64,000 bases of DNA from Paracentrotus lividus (GCA_940671915.1 CALNVZ010003425.1:39839086-39903085), one strand, 5' to 3'; positions 1-12,354 are shown, counted from the stretch's first letter. The notes: generated from the sequence alone by a model not told the origin. Made by a program: numbers and translations.

Positions 1-832
1 ATAATGATGTAATCTCATGTGTGTTTTTCATTTATAACTTGAAAAATTAGTAAAGCATTCCTTACGAGACTTGGATCAAATAATGTATATCAATATGCAA
101 TTAGATAGCAGGTTTTGGTAGTAACCATTGTAGGTCAAAGGTCAAGAGTCAAATGGTCCTAAAACCTGTGAAGTGATGTGAAATTACCCTTTGTCCTTGG
201 CATAACATTGAACCCCATTATAGATTGGCAACCTAAACACTGATCAATGTTGTTGGGCAAATAACCTATAAAGATATTGGTGCTCAAACATTTTACGGTT
301 AAAGGTCAGAGGTCAAAGATATCCAAAATCCTATGAAAAGTGATGAGAAATTTTTTCATCCTATAGCATAATTGAGATAACTAGAATCAGCAAAAGCTTT
401 GCCTGTAATTGATACTTAGGCAATGAACTAAGGCAATGAACTAAGTCATGGACACTAGTGACAACAATTTAAAGGTCAAAGGTCAGAGTCAGTAGATTCA
501 AAGTGTCCATGCTCCATGAGCTCAAATTTTATTGTCCAAACAAAGATGATCGATATTTGTTTGCCTTTTCCTCGTGGCGCCGCAGCCGCTGATCTGAGCA
601 GCGCAGAATGTACGTGCTCTAGTCCCCTCTTTGTTCGAACGTACATGATTTTAGGCCAAAATGACCTTTATTGACCTTTGACCTTCAAATGGTTACTACC
701 AAAACCTGCACCTCTAATTAGCATATTGCTAAACATAATTGACCCAAGTTCTGTCAAGAATGCTTTACTAATTTTCAAGTTATAAGTGAGAGCAAACATG
801 AGATTACATCACTTTTACATGATTTTAGGCAA
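1..832. repeat. Fold-back repeat carrying nuclear-receptor-like DR1 sites
   Basis: Bases 1-160 and 680-830 are imperfect inverted copies of each other. Both contain the words TAACTTGAAAA, TTAGTAAAGCATTC and GGTTTTGGTAGTAACCAT, in opposite orientation. The element may extend past the left edge. No open frame of note is inside. Its most striking content is a set of AGGTCA-type half-site pairs, listed separately. Confidence 0.7.
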
Positions 833-859
833 AAAATGACCTTTAATGACCTTTGACCT
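132..859. promoter_or_regulatory. Cluster of five DR1-type AGGTCA direct repeats
   Basis: AGGTCAAAGGTCA occurs at 132-144 and 473-485, and AGGTCAGAGGTCA at 303-315. The reverse form TGACCTTTGACCT occurs at 672-684 and 847-859. These match the DR1 response element bound by HNF4, COUP-TF and RXR heterodimers in metazoans. The site match is seen directly; any binding or function is inference. They lie in or next to a repeat, so they may be carried by a mobile element rather than belong to a gene. Confidence 0.5.
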
Positions 860-1279
860 TTTGACCCCTTTCCACCACTCGAAATCCTTAGGACTTTTGA
901 TATGTTGTAGAGGAGACTTTACTGATCAAGATACATGTTTCAGATTTTCTGTTGCAATTAGTGTGAGGTTGAACCATATATTGACTGTACTAATATTGAT
1001 GAAAAAATCAACAAATTCAATGATTTGCAAAAGGTTGCAATAACAAAACTTGTCATCACACAGGTCTTTATTTTACAAGTGTCCCTACATGGCCACACAG
1101 TCAACTTTAACCAACAAATCATGAAAATATTAATGCATTAAAAGACACAAATCCTTTAAAACAGCCATGTGTAAAAATAAATAATTTATAAAGTCTTTCT
1201 CATTTCTAGGGAACAGTATTTTCTACTATTCAAAAAGACAAATAGGATTAATTTAATTCTGCAAATAATATTGACTAAC

Positions 1280-2412
1280 CTTCTCTCCGACCCTGGTGAT
1301 CAAGGACTCTAATCTTTCTTCAATCTGGGCATTGTCTGGCCTCCGTCGTTTGGCCGACCTATGGCTTGTATCCATATCTGGTCAAAGACACAAGAATGAA
1401 TACAATTTAAAAAAAAAAAAAAAAAAAGGATTATAGGATCCATTTTTTAATTCAGTATAGAACAAAACTAGACTCTATTGAAATGGTTGGTCAATGAAAA
1501 GATAATAATTTAAACATTTTTTTTGTTAAACTTGTATTAAATTATATTTCCCACAAGTTGGGCCTGTAGGTTTAAACTGATAACAGATAAAGGTTTGAAC
1601 TTTGAATGAAATTCATAAGGATTCCTTCCTCGGACAGTGTGTGCGCTCAATAAGAAAGAAAAATCCTCTTCTTACAACATTTCTATTTATTTTTTATTTT
1701 TTTAAAACTCCTATGAATGTTCTTCTTTCTGGTCACCGCAATCTGAAGTTTGCTTTAAGTTTAAATTCAACTTAATCACCGTCTCTAGGCCTACTTGAAA
1801 TATTTTACCTGTTGTACTTGTGGATGTGGGGAAATATTTTAAAGAAAAAAAATGCTTTGATGTTTGGTTGGCGGACACCCGCACACCACTCCACTCCCAG
1901 TACATGCATGTAGTCTTGACACAATTGAAACAAAATTCTTGTTTATGGCTTTTATGCCATTGATCTACTTATTATTACTACAACCAACGTTTTGCAAAAA
2001 AGTTCTAATTTTTGTTTTATGATAGTTTTTCAAAATTGTATTTCCAGGTCAAAACTCAATTTAAAAAAAAAAAAAAGGGGGGGGGAAAAGACAGACATCA
2101 CAACAATCACATTCACATCGTCATCAGTCATTATTATTTGGATACAAAGGTCAAAATAAAGCATTCATAGTATTAACACCGACACATCAATTCATTTTCA
2201 ATCGCAAACAAATGTCTCCAAATCATTCAGTTTCATTCAAATTCGCAGTGAACATCCACAGCAGTAACATCATTAATAATATGTGGGGCACAGGAAAAGC
2301 GGTAAACGCGTCAGCCATCAAAAAAAAAATTACAAATTATAAAACATCATTTTCTCGCTTTTCACTTACCCTCATCGTCATCACGATACTTTCTCCTGCG
2401 GCTTCCAGACAT
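1280..2412 (-). CDS. NCBP1: Nuclear cap-binding protein subunit 1, N-terminal two coding exons (partial)
   Basis: NCBP1 (CBP80) forms the nuclear cap-binding complex with NCBP2 on m7G-capped RNA and acts in splicing, export and 3'-end processing. Coding exon 1 is 2370-2412: MSGSRRRKYRDDDE, then a phase-1 donor GTAAGT. Exon 2 is 1280-1377 (acceptor CAG; donor GTTAGT; phase 0). It starts DMDTSHRSAKRRRPD, with a basic nuclear-localisation-like stretch, and ends EERLESLITRVGEK. That end matches the conserved LESLI-x-x-VGEK segment that opens the MIF4G-type helical body of metazoan NCBP1. The joined exons stay in frame across the phase-1 junction. Only about 47 residues of a roughly 790-residue protein are present. 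The next exon should begin with a Ser-rich SLESNLEGL-like segment, was not seen in 1-1279, and is presumed to lie left of the window. The start is the first Met after a short 5' leader. Identification rests on this N-terminal motif only. Confidence 0.8.
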
Positions 2413-2821
2413 TTCCCTCTAATTAATAGATGTTCAAGTCAGGAATCAGTTCTCTAAATGTCAGATTTCAGCCTTTTTCTCAACACAAAACACGAGAGTT
2501 CGCGTCCTTTCCTCTTTGTCGCGCTTACTTGGTATCTTTCATATATCAAATCATAAATGAAAAAAAAAATCACGTTCAATACGAAGTCAAAACCACTATT
2601 GCCTTTCAGGCTTTGGTTAGGCCAAAAGTGTTTTACTTGATTTCTGATAGAATTATATTACATTTTAGTACATGATTTTTACAAGGAATATATATCTCAA
2701 CTCTCCTTAGTGCACAGTTTAATAAAGTAAATTAATTCAAAGAACAGCTTACTGAAAGATAAATAAATAGTGATGATGCATGCCAAAAAAGGAAAAAAAG
2801 AAAAAAGAAAAAGAAAAGATA

Positions 2822-2823
<2 letters not shown>

Positions 2824-2898
<75 letters not shown>
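2824..2898. repeat. Poly(A) tract of about 75 bases
   Basis: An uninterrupted run of A with A/G-rich sequence on its left. Translated on the minus strand it gives a poly-Phe frame with no protein meaning. It could be the tail of an old retroposed sequence, but no parent was recognised. Confidence 0.9.
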
Positions 2899-2901
<3 letters not shown>

Positions 2902-4299
2902 AGAGAAAGAACAGGACAGTATTTAGGAGTTTATAACTGGTGTATAGTTTTGGGAGAAGGAAAATATGATTTGGATTCACAGTTAGATAATATGAAAGAT
3001 TTAATCCTTTAACTATAATTAAGAAAATTTTATTCCATGAAATAGAGTCTTTATTTGACAATATAAGTAGGCCTATAAAACGTGGAATCAAAGTCGGGGA
3101 CCTGTCATGTTCACCGTTCACATGGAAAACCAATGGGGATTCTCTTGTGTGGGTGATACACACGTATCGTTACCCTCTGTTCATGCCATAACATCCGGCA
3201 TGTGAACCTCCCAGCAGAGGTTTAAAACGGCGATTACATTATGTTTGTTTCAAACATTTTCTCTGAAATTCACCAAAAATAATGAAAGGAATATCACAAC
3301 ATCTCTCACACATATCTTTTAGTGCAATGTGGACAACATGAGACTATATTAGATCCGTTTTATGCTGATCCCTTTTTTGTTACCAAAACTATACACCAGT
3401 TTTAAGATTTGTTTTAAAATGGTAGAACTACTAATACTAGTGTTATTAGTGTGATATTTTGTTCCTGTGAGTATACACATATATATCAATACTAGCTCAA
3501 CGTCTCAAATTCAAACATAGGCAATCCGATGTGATTAACATCACAAGACAACTTGTTCTAACGTACAAGATATTTTATTTACATGGGGCCACAAACTTTG
3601 ATAACAGGAGCCTGCTATAAGGGATTTAATCAGCTATATAGGCAGGATTTATGGCAACAGACCACATGACCCAAGGTCCACATTGCCCATAACCCTAACC
3701 AAGCCTAGCCTTTTTTATTCCCATATGAATGCATATAATGATCAACATATGAGTATTCTGTGACCATAGAGATGTAGGCCTATATATAGACACCTGTTCA
3801 TCGTAATTCACATATTAGCTATTACAATGTAGCTATTCTTTAATGGGAGGAACTTATACCAGCAGAATATATGGGCAAACATTTTATCGGTCTCGTGGTC
3901 AATTTGGATGTCCCAGGATTCTTAATATTAAAATATCAAAATAAATATGTAAAACAATAAATTCAAGCCAATCACCATATATATTTATATCTATTAATAT
4001 AATGTATTTTTATTGCCGCAATTGATTTCTGAGAAATGGACGATCATTAAATGGAAAAATGATTTATATCAGAAGTATAGATCATGGGGTAATGTAGTAG
4101 ATTACATCAGGTCAAGTGATTCAGCAGTAATATTGTAAGAATAATATTCAAATATGATATCTTTTTTAAATAATTGCATTTCAATTTATTTCTTCACCTG
4201 ATTGAATATTCAATCTATCTGTTGCAAAAAAAAAAAAAATTCTACATTTTTATTTCTTTACTAGCATGAATAATATGATCATTTTGATGTCATGTCTTG

Positions 4300-4467
4300 C
4301 AGTGGCGGATCCAGGATTTTGAAATACAGGGGGGCGCATCCCAAAAATTTGGGAAAATAGGGGGCGCAGCCAAAAATTTTCTGATTTTAACGTGTACCGT
4401 CAATGAATGGTTTTCAAATTATAGAGGGGGCGTGCGTCCCCTGCGCCCCCTCCTGGATCCCCCACTG
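4300..4467. mobile_element. Small TIR element (MITE), family A copy 1
   Basis: Starts CAGTGGCGGATCCAGG and ends with its near inverse (CCTGGATCCCCCACTG). It is about 168 bp with a G-rich interior and no coding capacity. A second copy is at 6916-7073. Confidence 0.75.
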
Positions 4468-6365
4468 TATTTGCAAATGAATGGATACTAATACTGACAA
4501 TCAGAAGTGAGCAGGTATATACTTGCTGCAAATGATGCCCAGGGATTTATTGCAGGTTTCCCAATGATATTAACACATTATTACCAATTTGTTTTCATCT
4601 TTGAAAGGATGAATAAAACAATTAATACAAGCAAGTTTGGTACAAAAGTTTGGATCATTTTTCCATCTTGACGAATGCATAGAAAGCTATATACATCTCC
4701 ATATATGCACGTTTGACAGACCATGCACTTGGTCGATGAAAACGTACAAACTGATAACATATCACAATGCTTTCATTACCCACCTGGAAACTTCAAGACA
4801 AACCTGTGTGAGTCCTGACACCTAGGGAAATACTTACTGTTGAAATTGTAAGAATATAGTGCATAATTGTTGATAATTCACTCTATACCATTGTATTTTA
4901 AATTATATAACATATGAAATATAGGCCTACGTTTCCAACACATAATCACTTTTCAAGTCTTCTTAAAAATAGCTATCATCAGTAGATATGGACACATAAA
5001 TATTGTGCAGAATTTTGGACAATATACCACTTAAAAGCCACTTATTACATTTTGAATTATATAGTGTAATAGAATATAAAGAATGTAAGTAAATGACACA
5101 TAACACACAATTTATCAAGTCTCTAAAATAAGTTGGGTTATCATCATTAGATGTAGATACATAATAAAAATATGTTTTGATATTTAAACATATATTTTGT
5201 TTAAAAACGTAAAAGCTTACTTTTCAGGTAGTATCTTAATATTCAGATTTATCATTCCAGTGTGAAAAAATACCTAGTAAATATTTAATATTTATTTCAG
5301 ATCCACCTGTTTCTAAGGCAGCATTAAAAATATATTTTAGGAAATCAACACTGTTCATGATCAACAATTCCCATCTCTCTCTCTCTCTCTCTCTTTCCCT
5401 ATTTGTGACTCATCATATGAAAATTAGACACAAGTCGCCAGAAAAGAGTCAAATATTCCAACAAAACAATCCATTTTTAAAAACTTTCCCATAATCATTT
5501 CTACTAATTTTTTTTTTACAGAGCATACAAGAAACATTGAAATACAGAAAATAAAAAAAAAAAATTTCCCCCCAAATAAGCCAATTTTTATTATTTTGCC
5601 GATTAACTCGACACTGTGCTGAATTTGCCCAGCGACTTGTGTCTGATTTCGATGTGATGCATCACATTTGTCTATCTCTCTCTCTCTCTCTCTCTCTAGT
5701 TACCCAGTAGTGTTTCACTCATGAATTGGATTTTGAAGTTCAATCTTTTCAACACATACTTATTTATTATTTTATATCACGATAGTCCATTCCCATTGTA
5801 ACAAGAAACTCAGAACCAATTAAGCCAACTGGCATTGTTATAAAAAATCTTTTTTACTGAACAAATATGCACATCTACATACACATTTGAAATTTTGACT
5901 AGGAAACTTGCCTCACTGTAACAAAATTTTCTATCCATGCTCATTTCAATGGGAGTGGACTTTAACTCACATAACATTTTTTAAAAATAGAAATATGCTC
6001 TTTTTTTCTATTGTTATTTTATTACTGTATTGCTTTCTCTCTTCTAAGCACTGTCTCTCTTGAAATAAATGGTTACATAATTGTAAAGTAGTAATTCCAG
6101 AATAAATTTCAGGGTCTTAAGCACAACCATCATAAATGTCTCTCATATATAGCAGAATATATCATCATGTTTCACTAGTAATTCAAAGTCCCATTTTAGA
6201 TGTCACTTCCATTCCAATATGGGTAATTAATCAAATTTTTAATAAAACAGTATTCTTCTTAAAACTTGTGTATTATGTTCCATTAAATTAATCAATATAA
6301 AGTAATATATATCGTTTCTACAAAAATATACTTTAAAATAGATTATGATCATTGCTCTTCAGTCT

Positions 6366-8666
6366 CTATATACAAGTGTCCTTCTTATATCGAACTTTGA
6401 AGTCCTCTCCAGGAAGGTCGTAATCCCAGGTTCCCTTGGCGATCATTGATGCACCCATACGACCGATCTCATCGCTAGACTTGGCTCCCCAGCCATTCAT
6501 GCCTACCAGGACGCCAGTACGAGAAGTCAGCATGTCACAGTACAGGAATCTGTTTGGTGTATGGCTTACAATGCAGCAATCTGCAATCATTGAGACAGGC
6601 TTGAGATCTGCAAAGAGTTACAGAAAAAGGCAAACATGCATTCATTGATACATTTAATATTACCTGAAGGATGATAAACGATAAGCTGCTTGTAGAGTCA
6701 TGGTTAGGATGAGAAAAAAAAAATAACTGGATACTTTTCATGAATTATGCGAACAGTTTGTGAAATATACCGCCAATTGCTATATTTGTATTCCATCTTG
6801 TCAATGCCCTGGCAGAGGGAAGGATGAAAAGAAGGAGGAGGAGGTGGAGGGGGAGGGTAAGCAACTAAAGGATCTGCAATTTTGATCCTCTCGGATGGCA
6901 TTTGTCATGAACATTCAGTGGCGGATCCAGGATTTGAAAATAGAAGGGGCGCCAGGCCCTATTACGGGTTGAAACACCAATTTTTTAAAATTTTAACATG
7001 CACAGTCAATGAGCAGTTTTCAAATTATAGAGGGGGCGCGCATCCCCTGCGCCCCCGCCTGGATCCGCGACTGACATTTATACCTTGATAAAGGACACTT
7101 TATCAAAAATTTTGATTTCCCCCTCTCTACGGAAGTCCCTAATCTCCTGACTAGGATACCACGCACATGTTACGCCACGAAGGATTTTTGAAGATTATTT
7201 TTCCCCCAGAACAATTCCTTACTCTCTGCACACCCAATTTGAAATTTTCTGTCATCTCTTCAGGTATCTACTGGAATATACAGTCTGTGTCAAATAAAAT
7301 GGTACAGTTGGGAAACCCTTTTTTATTGTATGAAGATTAGTCACCACTTGGTAAACAAGAGCTTTCTTCTGCATTTTTTCCCATCACATTCGGTGCTGTA
7401 GATCTTGAGATATGATTAGTTTTCTACAATCATTAAAAATCCATTTTGTGCATGCCTTCCCATGCCTTTGTGTAGGTTTCAAACATAAGTGGCTGAAATT
7501 GACCTAAAAGAACAATAGGTTTGTCCAAAGTTAAATCTCTTGTCTTCACAGAAAAATTAACATAACTTTTGATCTACAAAAGTAAATTATTTGAACTAAA
7601 TTGTATCAGCAAGAAAAATATATTGGCTTTAATCTGATACCATATATACATAAAATTTGAAAAGATTTCACACCTAAATTATTATTTCCCCGACTGTACC
7701 ATTTTTTTTTACACAGACTGTATATGAATTGCATGAAGCACATCTGCAAAGAAATTTTGAAATTTCAGAGTTGCCTATTGCATATATGTGAAATATTTGA
7801 ATACCTTTTTTGGTAGAATATTTAAATAGTGAAAACTGAATTTGTCCATAGGTGGTGTTTCATATAGTTGTTCATAAAGTTACAAAACAACTGGGACATG
7901 TTCTTGGGTGGTATTCACTTATCACATTCTCACTCATTTAGCACAAAAAATGACCACCAGTTGTTTGTAACTTACAAACGACTTGATGAAATACCATCCA
8001 GGCATGTAATCTATAAATAATGATAAATAAGGATTTGTTTCATTCTACCTGGGATTAATCCTTGAAGAATTGTGATGGATTCTTGGAAATTAGGGTGATT
8101 CTGTCCTCTGCTGCGAAACCACTCTGCAGCTTCACTGAGACTCTCTAGATCATCCTCTTTCTTGGACCATATGCCAATCTTTACATAGTACTTCCCTGGA
8201 AAATTGAAAATAATATCATATCACATTGAGCAAGCCCTCTTCTGCATGTTATTACTTTAATTTCCTATATTCAAGTCCACATCATTTATACAAAATGTTG
8301 AGTTGCAATAAATGTGATGGCAAATGTCTTGAATAAGGAGATGTCCTTAAGAAACAGAAGAATGTCCACCGAGATTCATCAGTTGTCATTTAATGTGAAA
8401 GCTGTATTTCAAACCTACACTCACTAATGAATTATTGAAAATCTTTGAGTTATTGTCCAACTGAAATTGATTCCTAACCTTCTTCTTAAATGTTAGAAAT
8501 TTCTGAAACTTTTGATAAAATATGTGCAGGCGCGTATCCAGGATTTGGCACCCCAGGGGGCCCGATGTGATTTTGATATTGGTGCCCCCCAGTGGTGGAT
8601 GCAGAAAGATACATCCTATTTTTATTCATCGTTACACCAGACGAGCCAAAAGGTCTGTACACTCAA

Positions 8667-8697
<31 letters not shown>

Positions 8698-10911
8698 GCT
8701 CAATTCGGCGCCCCTACCCAGGGGGCCCGAGCCCGTAAAGCCTCCCACCCCCCCCCCCAGAATACGGGCATGACGTGTCCATGATTTTCTCCATTCATCA
8801 AAGTAAATTTGCTCTCAATGGTTAATTCCCCTTAATGCTTACCATCTGGATAGAGGATTGGAGGTAAGATGTAGGCACGTTCATTTTCCAGAGAGATGGT
8901 GGGCATGTCAGCTATCTTCAGAGCATCTTCTTCTGTCACCTGGGCTCTAACCACCGTATTCTTGCCAGTGGTAAGGTCAATCTTCTGATGACCCGGCAGG
9001 AGGTGATGGTAATTAATGAAAGATCCTGCACAGAGGAGTACTCGTTTGGCCAGCACTTCTCTTCCACTTTCCATCACGACCCTGACAAGTTTATCATCGT
9101 CCCCCTCTCCTCTGGATACCTCATTGACTTTGACCACCACCTCGTTGATGACATCGCAACCTTTGGAAGTGGCGATCTTCTGCTGTGCGGCGATCAGTTT
9201 CCGAGGACTGATATGACCGGCTCTTGTCAGAGTCGAGATACACAGGCACTCTTTGTCGATCTTTAGATAAGGATATCTGGAATGGAATTCTGAGGCATCG
9301 TAGGTTTCATAAGGAGTTTCTAGCGTCTTTGCTGTTTTCAGATAATCGTCCCGGAATTGAGAAATGGCCTTGTCAATGAAGATGCATCCAACCTCCTGAT
9401 AGAACTGAATTCCTAAAAAGGGAAGAAAAGAAAGTTCAAATGAAAGCAATCTATGTATACACCACAATTGAAATTTAGTTCACTATAATGAAATGTCTGA
9501 AGTTAAATTCCAGTCCCTAAGAAACGAGGCATGATAGGGGCAATTCCACGTTACTCACGTTACACTTTTTAGGTGCCTTTGCATGTTGAAAGTGTCATAG
9601 TTTTTGTTTTGAAAGGTTTGACAGCCTTTCTGTTCTACACTAGATGCCCAAGTCTTTGGTCTATCTTGCAACATTAATAGAATTTTCCTACATATACATC
9701 TGTTCAGAAAATAATGATGAAAAACTTTTGTTACTCACGTTACATTTTTTAGTCCTAAAAAATGTAACGTGAGTAATGAAAGTTTTTCATCATTAAAAAT
9801 TAAATACATTAAAAACAAAAACAAAATTATCAATTTGGGGGAAAGTTCAATGTTGTTCACTTTATGAACTGTTCTGTTTCACAAAAAGTATGATACTACA
9901 GCCAGTGTCTATTTATCCTACTACTTCCCACCGCTTTCTTTCTCGATGTCTCTGTATCTTTCTATAGATCGTTGGGCCCAGAGCCCCCAAGCATATCTGG
10001 TATCCATCTCTCTGGTAATACGACCTTCATCATAATGTGATCCAAAGACTTGCCGCTTTCCTTTGTTGTATTCCTGCAGATTAAAGAATAATATATGAAG
10101 CAATCAATCAAGACAACATTGCAGAAAAACAAAAAATAAACTGATAAACATTTTCATCAATTATACAAGAAAAAGATTCTTTGAAATTTTCTGCCCCAAC
10201 ACCAGCACAAACTTTCGGGCTCCAGGAATAAAAATTAAATTGTGTAGGACTGTTTATTGTACATTTAGGTTTCCTTAATTAGTTGACCTTATTTCTATTC
10301 AGCTTTGGCATTTAGTTCAGCTTTGTTACATCCAATTCCTCTTTGACTTTCAGCCTCCTTCTCTATCATTCCTTTCCTATTCAGATGTCTTCATTCATTA
10401 CATTCCACATCTGATTCTTTTGTTCAACATTTTTATTACTCATCATCTCATTCATCTTCATCCTCTTATCTCTTATTGGCTATTCTTATGAATTGGATTA
10501 TTACATTTTGAGTTGGCTCCTCCATTCTCTTTGTTTCTATTGGTTAATCTGACTTAATTTGAATATGTACATTATCTTGAATGTTAGCATGATTTATGAT
10601 GTGGCAAAGCAGCCTGATGATTAAACAGTGCACTACCAGACATCATCCCGTTTTGTTCTATTTATTTTTGTCCTGTTCCTGTGTTCTTCTCCGTTTGCTG
10701 TTGATTGAATGATGCTTGTTTGAGCTTATTTTACTTTACCAAACTGTTTATTTTAAAACCCCACAACTGTATAACTTACCTCTTGCGTTGGTTCGTTTGG
10801 TCCAATCAAACAAACCTTCTTTCCCAGGTCCAAAGACAGCCACTTAGCTGCAGCTGAACCCACCATTCCAGCACCAACCACACAAATGTCAAAGGTCATC
10901 TTGGCTTGCAT
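6366..10911 (-). CDS. FAD-dependent sarcosine/amine-oxidase-like protein, paralog 1 (5 coding exons, 410 aa)
   Basis: A flavoprotein of the DAO/monomeric sarcosine oxidase family, which oxidises secondary or N-methyl amino acids and makes H2O2; the substrate is unknown here. Coding exons in transcript order are 10780-10911, 9932-10073, 8843-9412, 8049-8195 and 6366-6607. All have GT/AG borders with phases 0,1,1,1, total 1233 nt including stop. Residues 13-22 (GAGMVGSAAA) are the Rossmann FAD-binding loop. SHYDEGRITR (56-65) matches the family segment with two arginines near the flavin. ADCC (339-342) aligns with the cysteine that holds FAD covalently in monomeric sarcosine oxidases, followed by TPNRF and YCDM. 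The last exon carries GWGAKSSDEIGRM, like the family's C-terminal FAD/substrate loop. It ends KKDTCI, so it lacks a peroxisomal signal. The start chosen is MQAK; a second Met four codons on (MTFD) is equally possible. Introns carry MITEs at 6916, 7281 and 8527. Divergent neighbour: paralog 2. Confidence 0.85.
6916..7073. mobile_element. Small TIR element (MITE), family A copy 2
   Basis: CAGTGGCGGATCCAGG at the left and CCTGGATCCGCGACTG at the right form near-perfect inverted ends. It is about 158 bp, in the last intron of the minus-strand oxidase gene. Its interior (TCAAATTATAGAGGGGGCG) matches the 4300-4467 copy. Confidence 0.8.
7281..7720. mobile_element. Tc1/mariner-like MITE with TA target site, copy 1
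   Basis: Inverted ends CAGTCTGTGT(C/A)AA...AATGGTACAGT are flanked by TA on both sides, about 440 bp. There is no transposase. A second, inverted and end-truncated copy lies at about 33424-33859. The superfamily call follows from the TA target and is inference. Confidence 0.7.
8527..8773. mobile_element. Small repeat element, family B copy 1
   Basis: Starts CAGGCGCGTATCCAGGATTT and ends AGAATACGGGCATG, an imperfect inverse. It has a GGGGGCCCGA core, a poly(T) run and a C-rich right side. It lies in an intron of the minus-strand oxidase gene. The same family is at 16176-16359, in the equivalent intron of paralog 2. Confidence 0.65.
9709..9798. repeat. Long intronic hairpin
   Basis: The segment TTACTCACGTTACATTTTTT, a short AGTCCT centre, and the exact inverse AAAAAATGTAACGTGAGTAA form a 20+ bp stem. 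The stem extends outward with small mismatches into ATGATGAAAAACTTT / AAAGTTTTTCATCAT. It lies between coding exons 2 and 3 of the minus-strand oxidase gene. Another CGTTACTCACGTTACA copy near 9550 suggests a decayed fold-back element. Confidence 0.75.
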
Positions 10912-11359
10912 ACAGCTAGAATATCATTACAACATTGGCACTGTAAATGATATGAATAATAATAATTGAAAAAAAAAAATGAAACAACGTCAACTTCAAA
11001 TCAAGAAACAACACTCAGTAGGTGCTGCTCCACATAGATCGTCTCTAATTTAAAGTCTGATTCAGAACTGAACGAAGTGTAAATGTGTATTCAAATTACC
11101 ACATCATCAATCATTCAAGAACCTGAGTTTCAGAGATAGCGCCGACACTCACTAGTAGTAGTACTACATGTATACTACAGCCTATACTAGTTTAAACAGG
11201 TATTAATCAGCTCTACTCATTTTAATAACCCATCCCAGGTCATGCAAGCAGATCCTCTGCGATTTACTGATGAAGCTTTTGGTCTAGATCTATATAATAA
11301 TAACTTATCTGTGTAGAGCTTCCTGCAATTGTCTGGAAATGGAAGGTCAAGAAACTTAC

Positions 11360-11440
11360 CTCAGCAGACCACATTGCAATATGCGAAGAGACGGTTGTCG
11401 CACACAAAATACACAAGGAACACTGAGCAGAATAAGGGGA
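11360..11440 (-). other. Possible 5' untranslated exon of oxidase paralog 1
   Basis: On the minus strand, a consensus donor (GAG/GTAAGTTTC) lies at 11359-11360, upstream of the first coding exon. That coding exon has a pyrimidine-poor but AG-ended acceptor just before its ATG. The 5' limit is not visible; the coordinates are approximate. Confidence 0.25.
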
Positions 11441-11677
11441 ATACCCTTCATGCTATGTTTACATATTTAGTCTACTATACAAGCTGGAATTTTTTGTTTA
11501 TGATAATTTTTGATGATTAATGAATATAAGTTTGCTATCAAAACATAATTAGTACATATATTTTACATTAAATTATAATTTTTACTAATTTATGGGCAAA
11601 ATGTCATGGCTACAATCAAAGTAGTAACATTCATATTCCCATATAGGCATGCAAAAAGACTAATAAATAAAATTCAC

Positions 11678-12110
11678 GGGCCGCGCCCTGTGACCGCCCC
11701 GCGGCCGGTGGCGATCTTTGTTTCGGTAATTTTAATACTAGTCACCTCGATTTAATACCTCTCAGCTGCCTCTGAATACTCGTAATACTGGACAATATAA
11801 TCTCGAGTAAGTAAGTAGCAATCTAGTGAACATCTAGACGATATGGTATACTCCAAAAATTGTCTCGACACCGACTGCGACAGTGATAGATCTAGTGAAA
11901 TCATAAAAGGCCAGCGCAGCGGTGCTGACAACTCCATCCAGGGCCCAGGCTAAACCACCCCACCGCGCCCGCGCCCGCCCAGCCGCCCTCTTCATCTCTC
12001 GCTGATCGAGCGAATATAAAAGGTAAGCGGTCGTTCTTCATCAGCGGTGGCGACGCCTAATCCTTCACTAACTTCATATAATTGCAGGTACTTTGTGCTC
12101 TAATTCGGTA
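11678..12110 (+). promoter_or_regulatory. GC-rich divergent promoter region and TATA-containing 5' end of paralog 2
   Basis: Within very AT-rich surroundings, 11678-11715 and 11945-11990 are rich in CCGCGGCC/CGCGCCCGC words. ATATAAAAGG at about 12014 looks like a TATA box. A non-coding first exon of paralog 2 could then run from about 12045 to 12107, with a donor GTAAGG at 12108. The downstream acceptor TTTTAG lies just before 12306. The two genes point away from each other with about 1.4 kb between start codons. Confidence 0.45.
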
Positions 12111-12354
12111 AGGATGTTCATTTTTAAATTGTAGAATGGATTCTAAATACGGTACTGTTTTTTTTTCTTCCTGTAATATTTTCTATAACTAAATTTATAT
12201 AAATCTAGATAAGTAAAGTAATAAATGAGTTATTTCAGCATGTTTGATCCGTTTCTCTAGATTCCCTCTGTCTTTTAAAAAAATTCTCTCATTTTATGAT
12301 TTTAGAAAATTGACCTGAGACTGAGAATGAGACAGTGGGGGCCACTATGCAAGG

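Larger units (their letters stand above)
2413..6365. other. Intergenic stretch between NCBP1 5' end and oxidase gene 3' end
   Basis: AT-rich DNA. It holds the poly(A) tract, a small TIR element (4300-4467), two CT microsatellites (about 5372-5395 and 5673-5699) and otherwise no exon I could support. Bases 2413 to about 2560 should contain the NCBP1 leader and promoter; a pyrimidine-rich segment with CGCG words lies at about 2500-2525. The 3' untranslated region of the minus-strand oxidase gene should run left from 6365. Confidence 0.5.

Noticed and set aside
2732-3163. 143-residue minus-strand frame and 80-residue plus-strand Lys-rich frame
   Set aside because: Both are translations of the 75-base poly(A) tract and A/G-rich flank.
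5360-5705. Possible element bounded by two CT microsatellites with ACACAAGTCGC / GCGACTTGTGT inside
   Set aside because: The inverted word is short and the ends cannot be defined.
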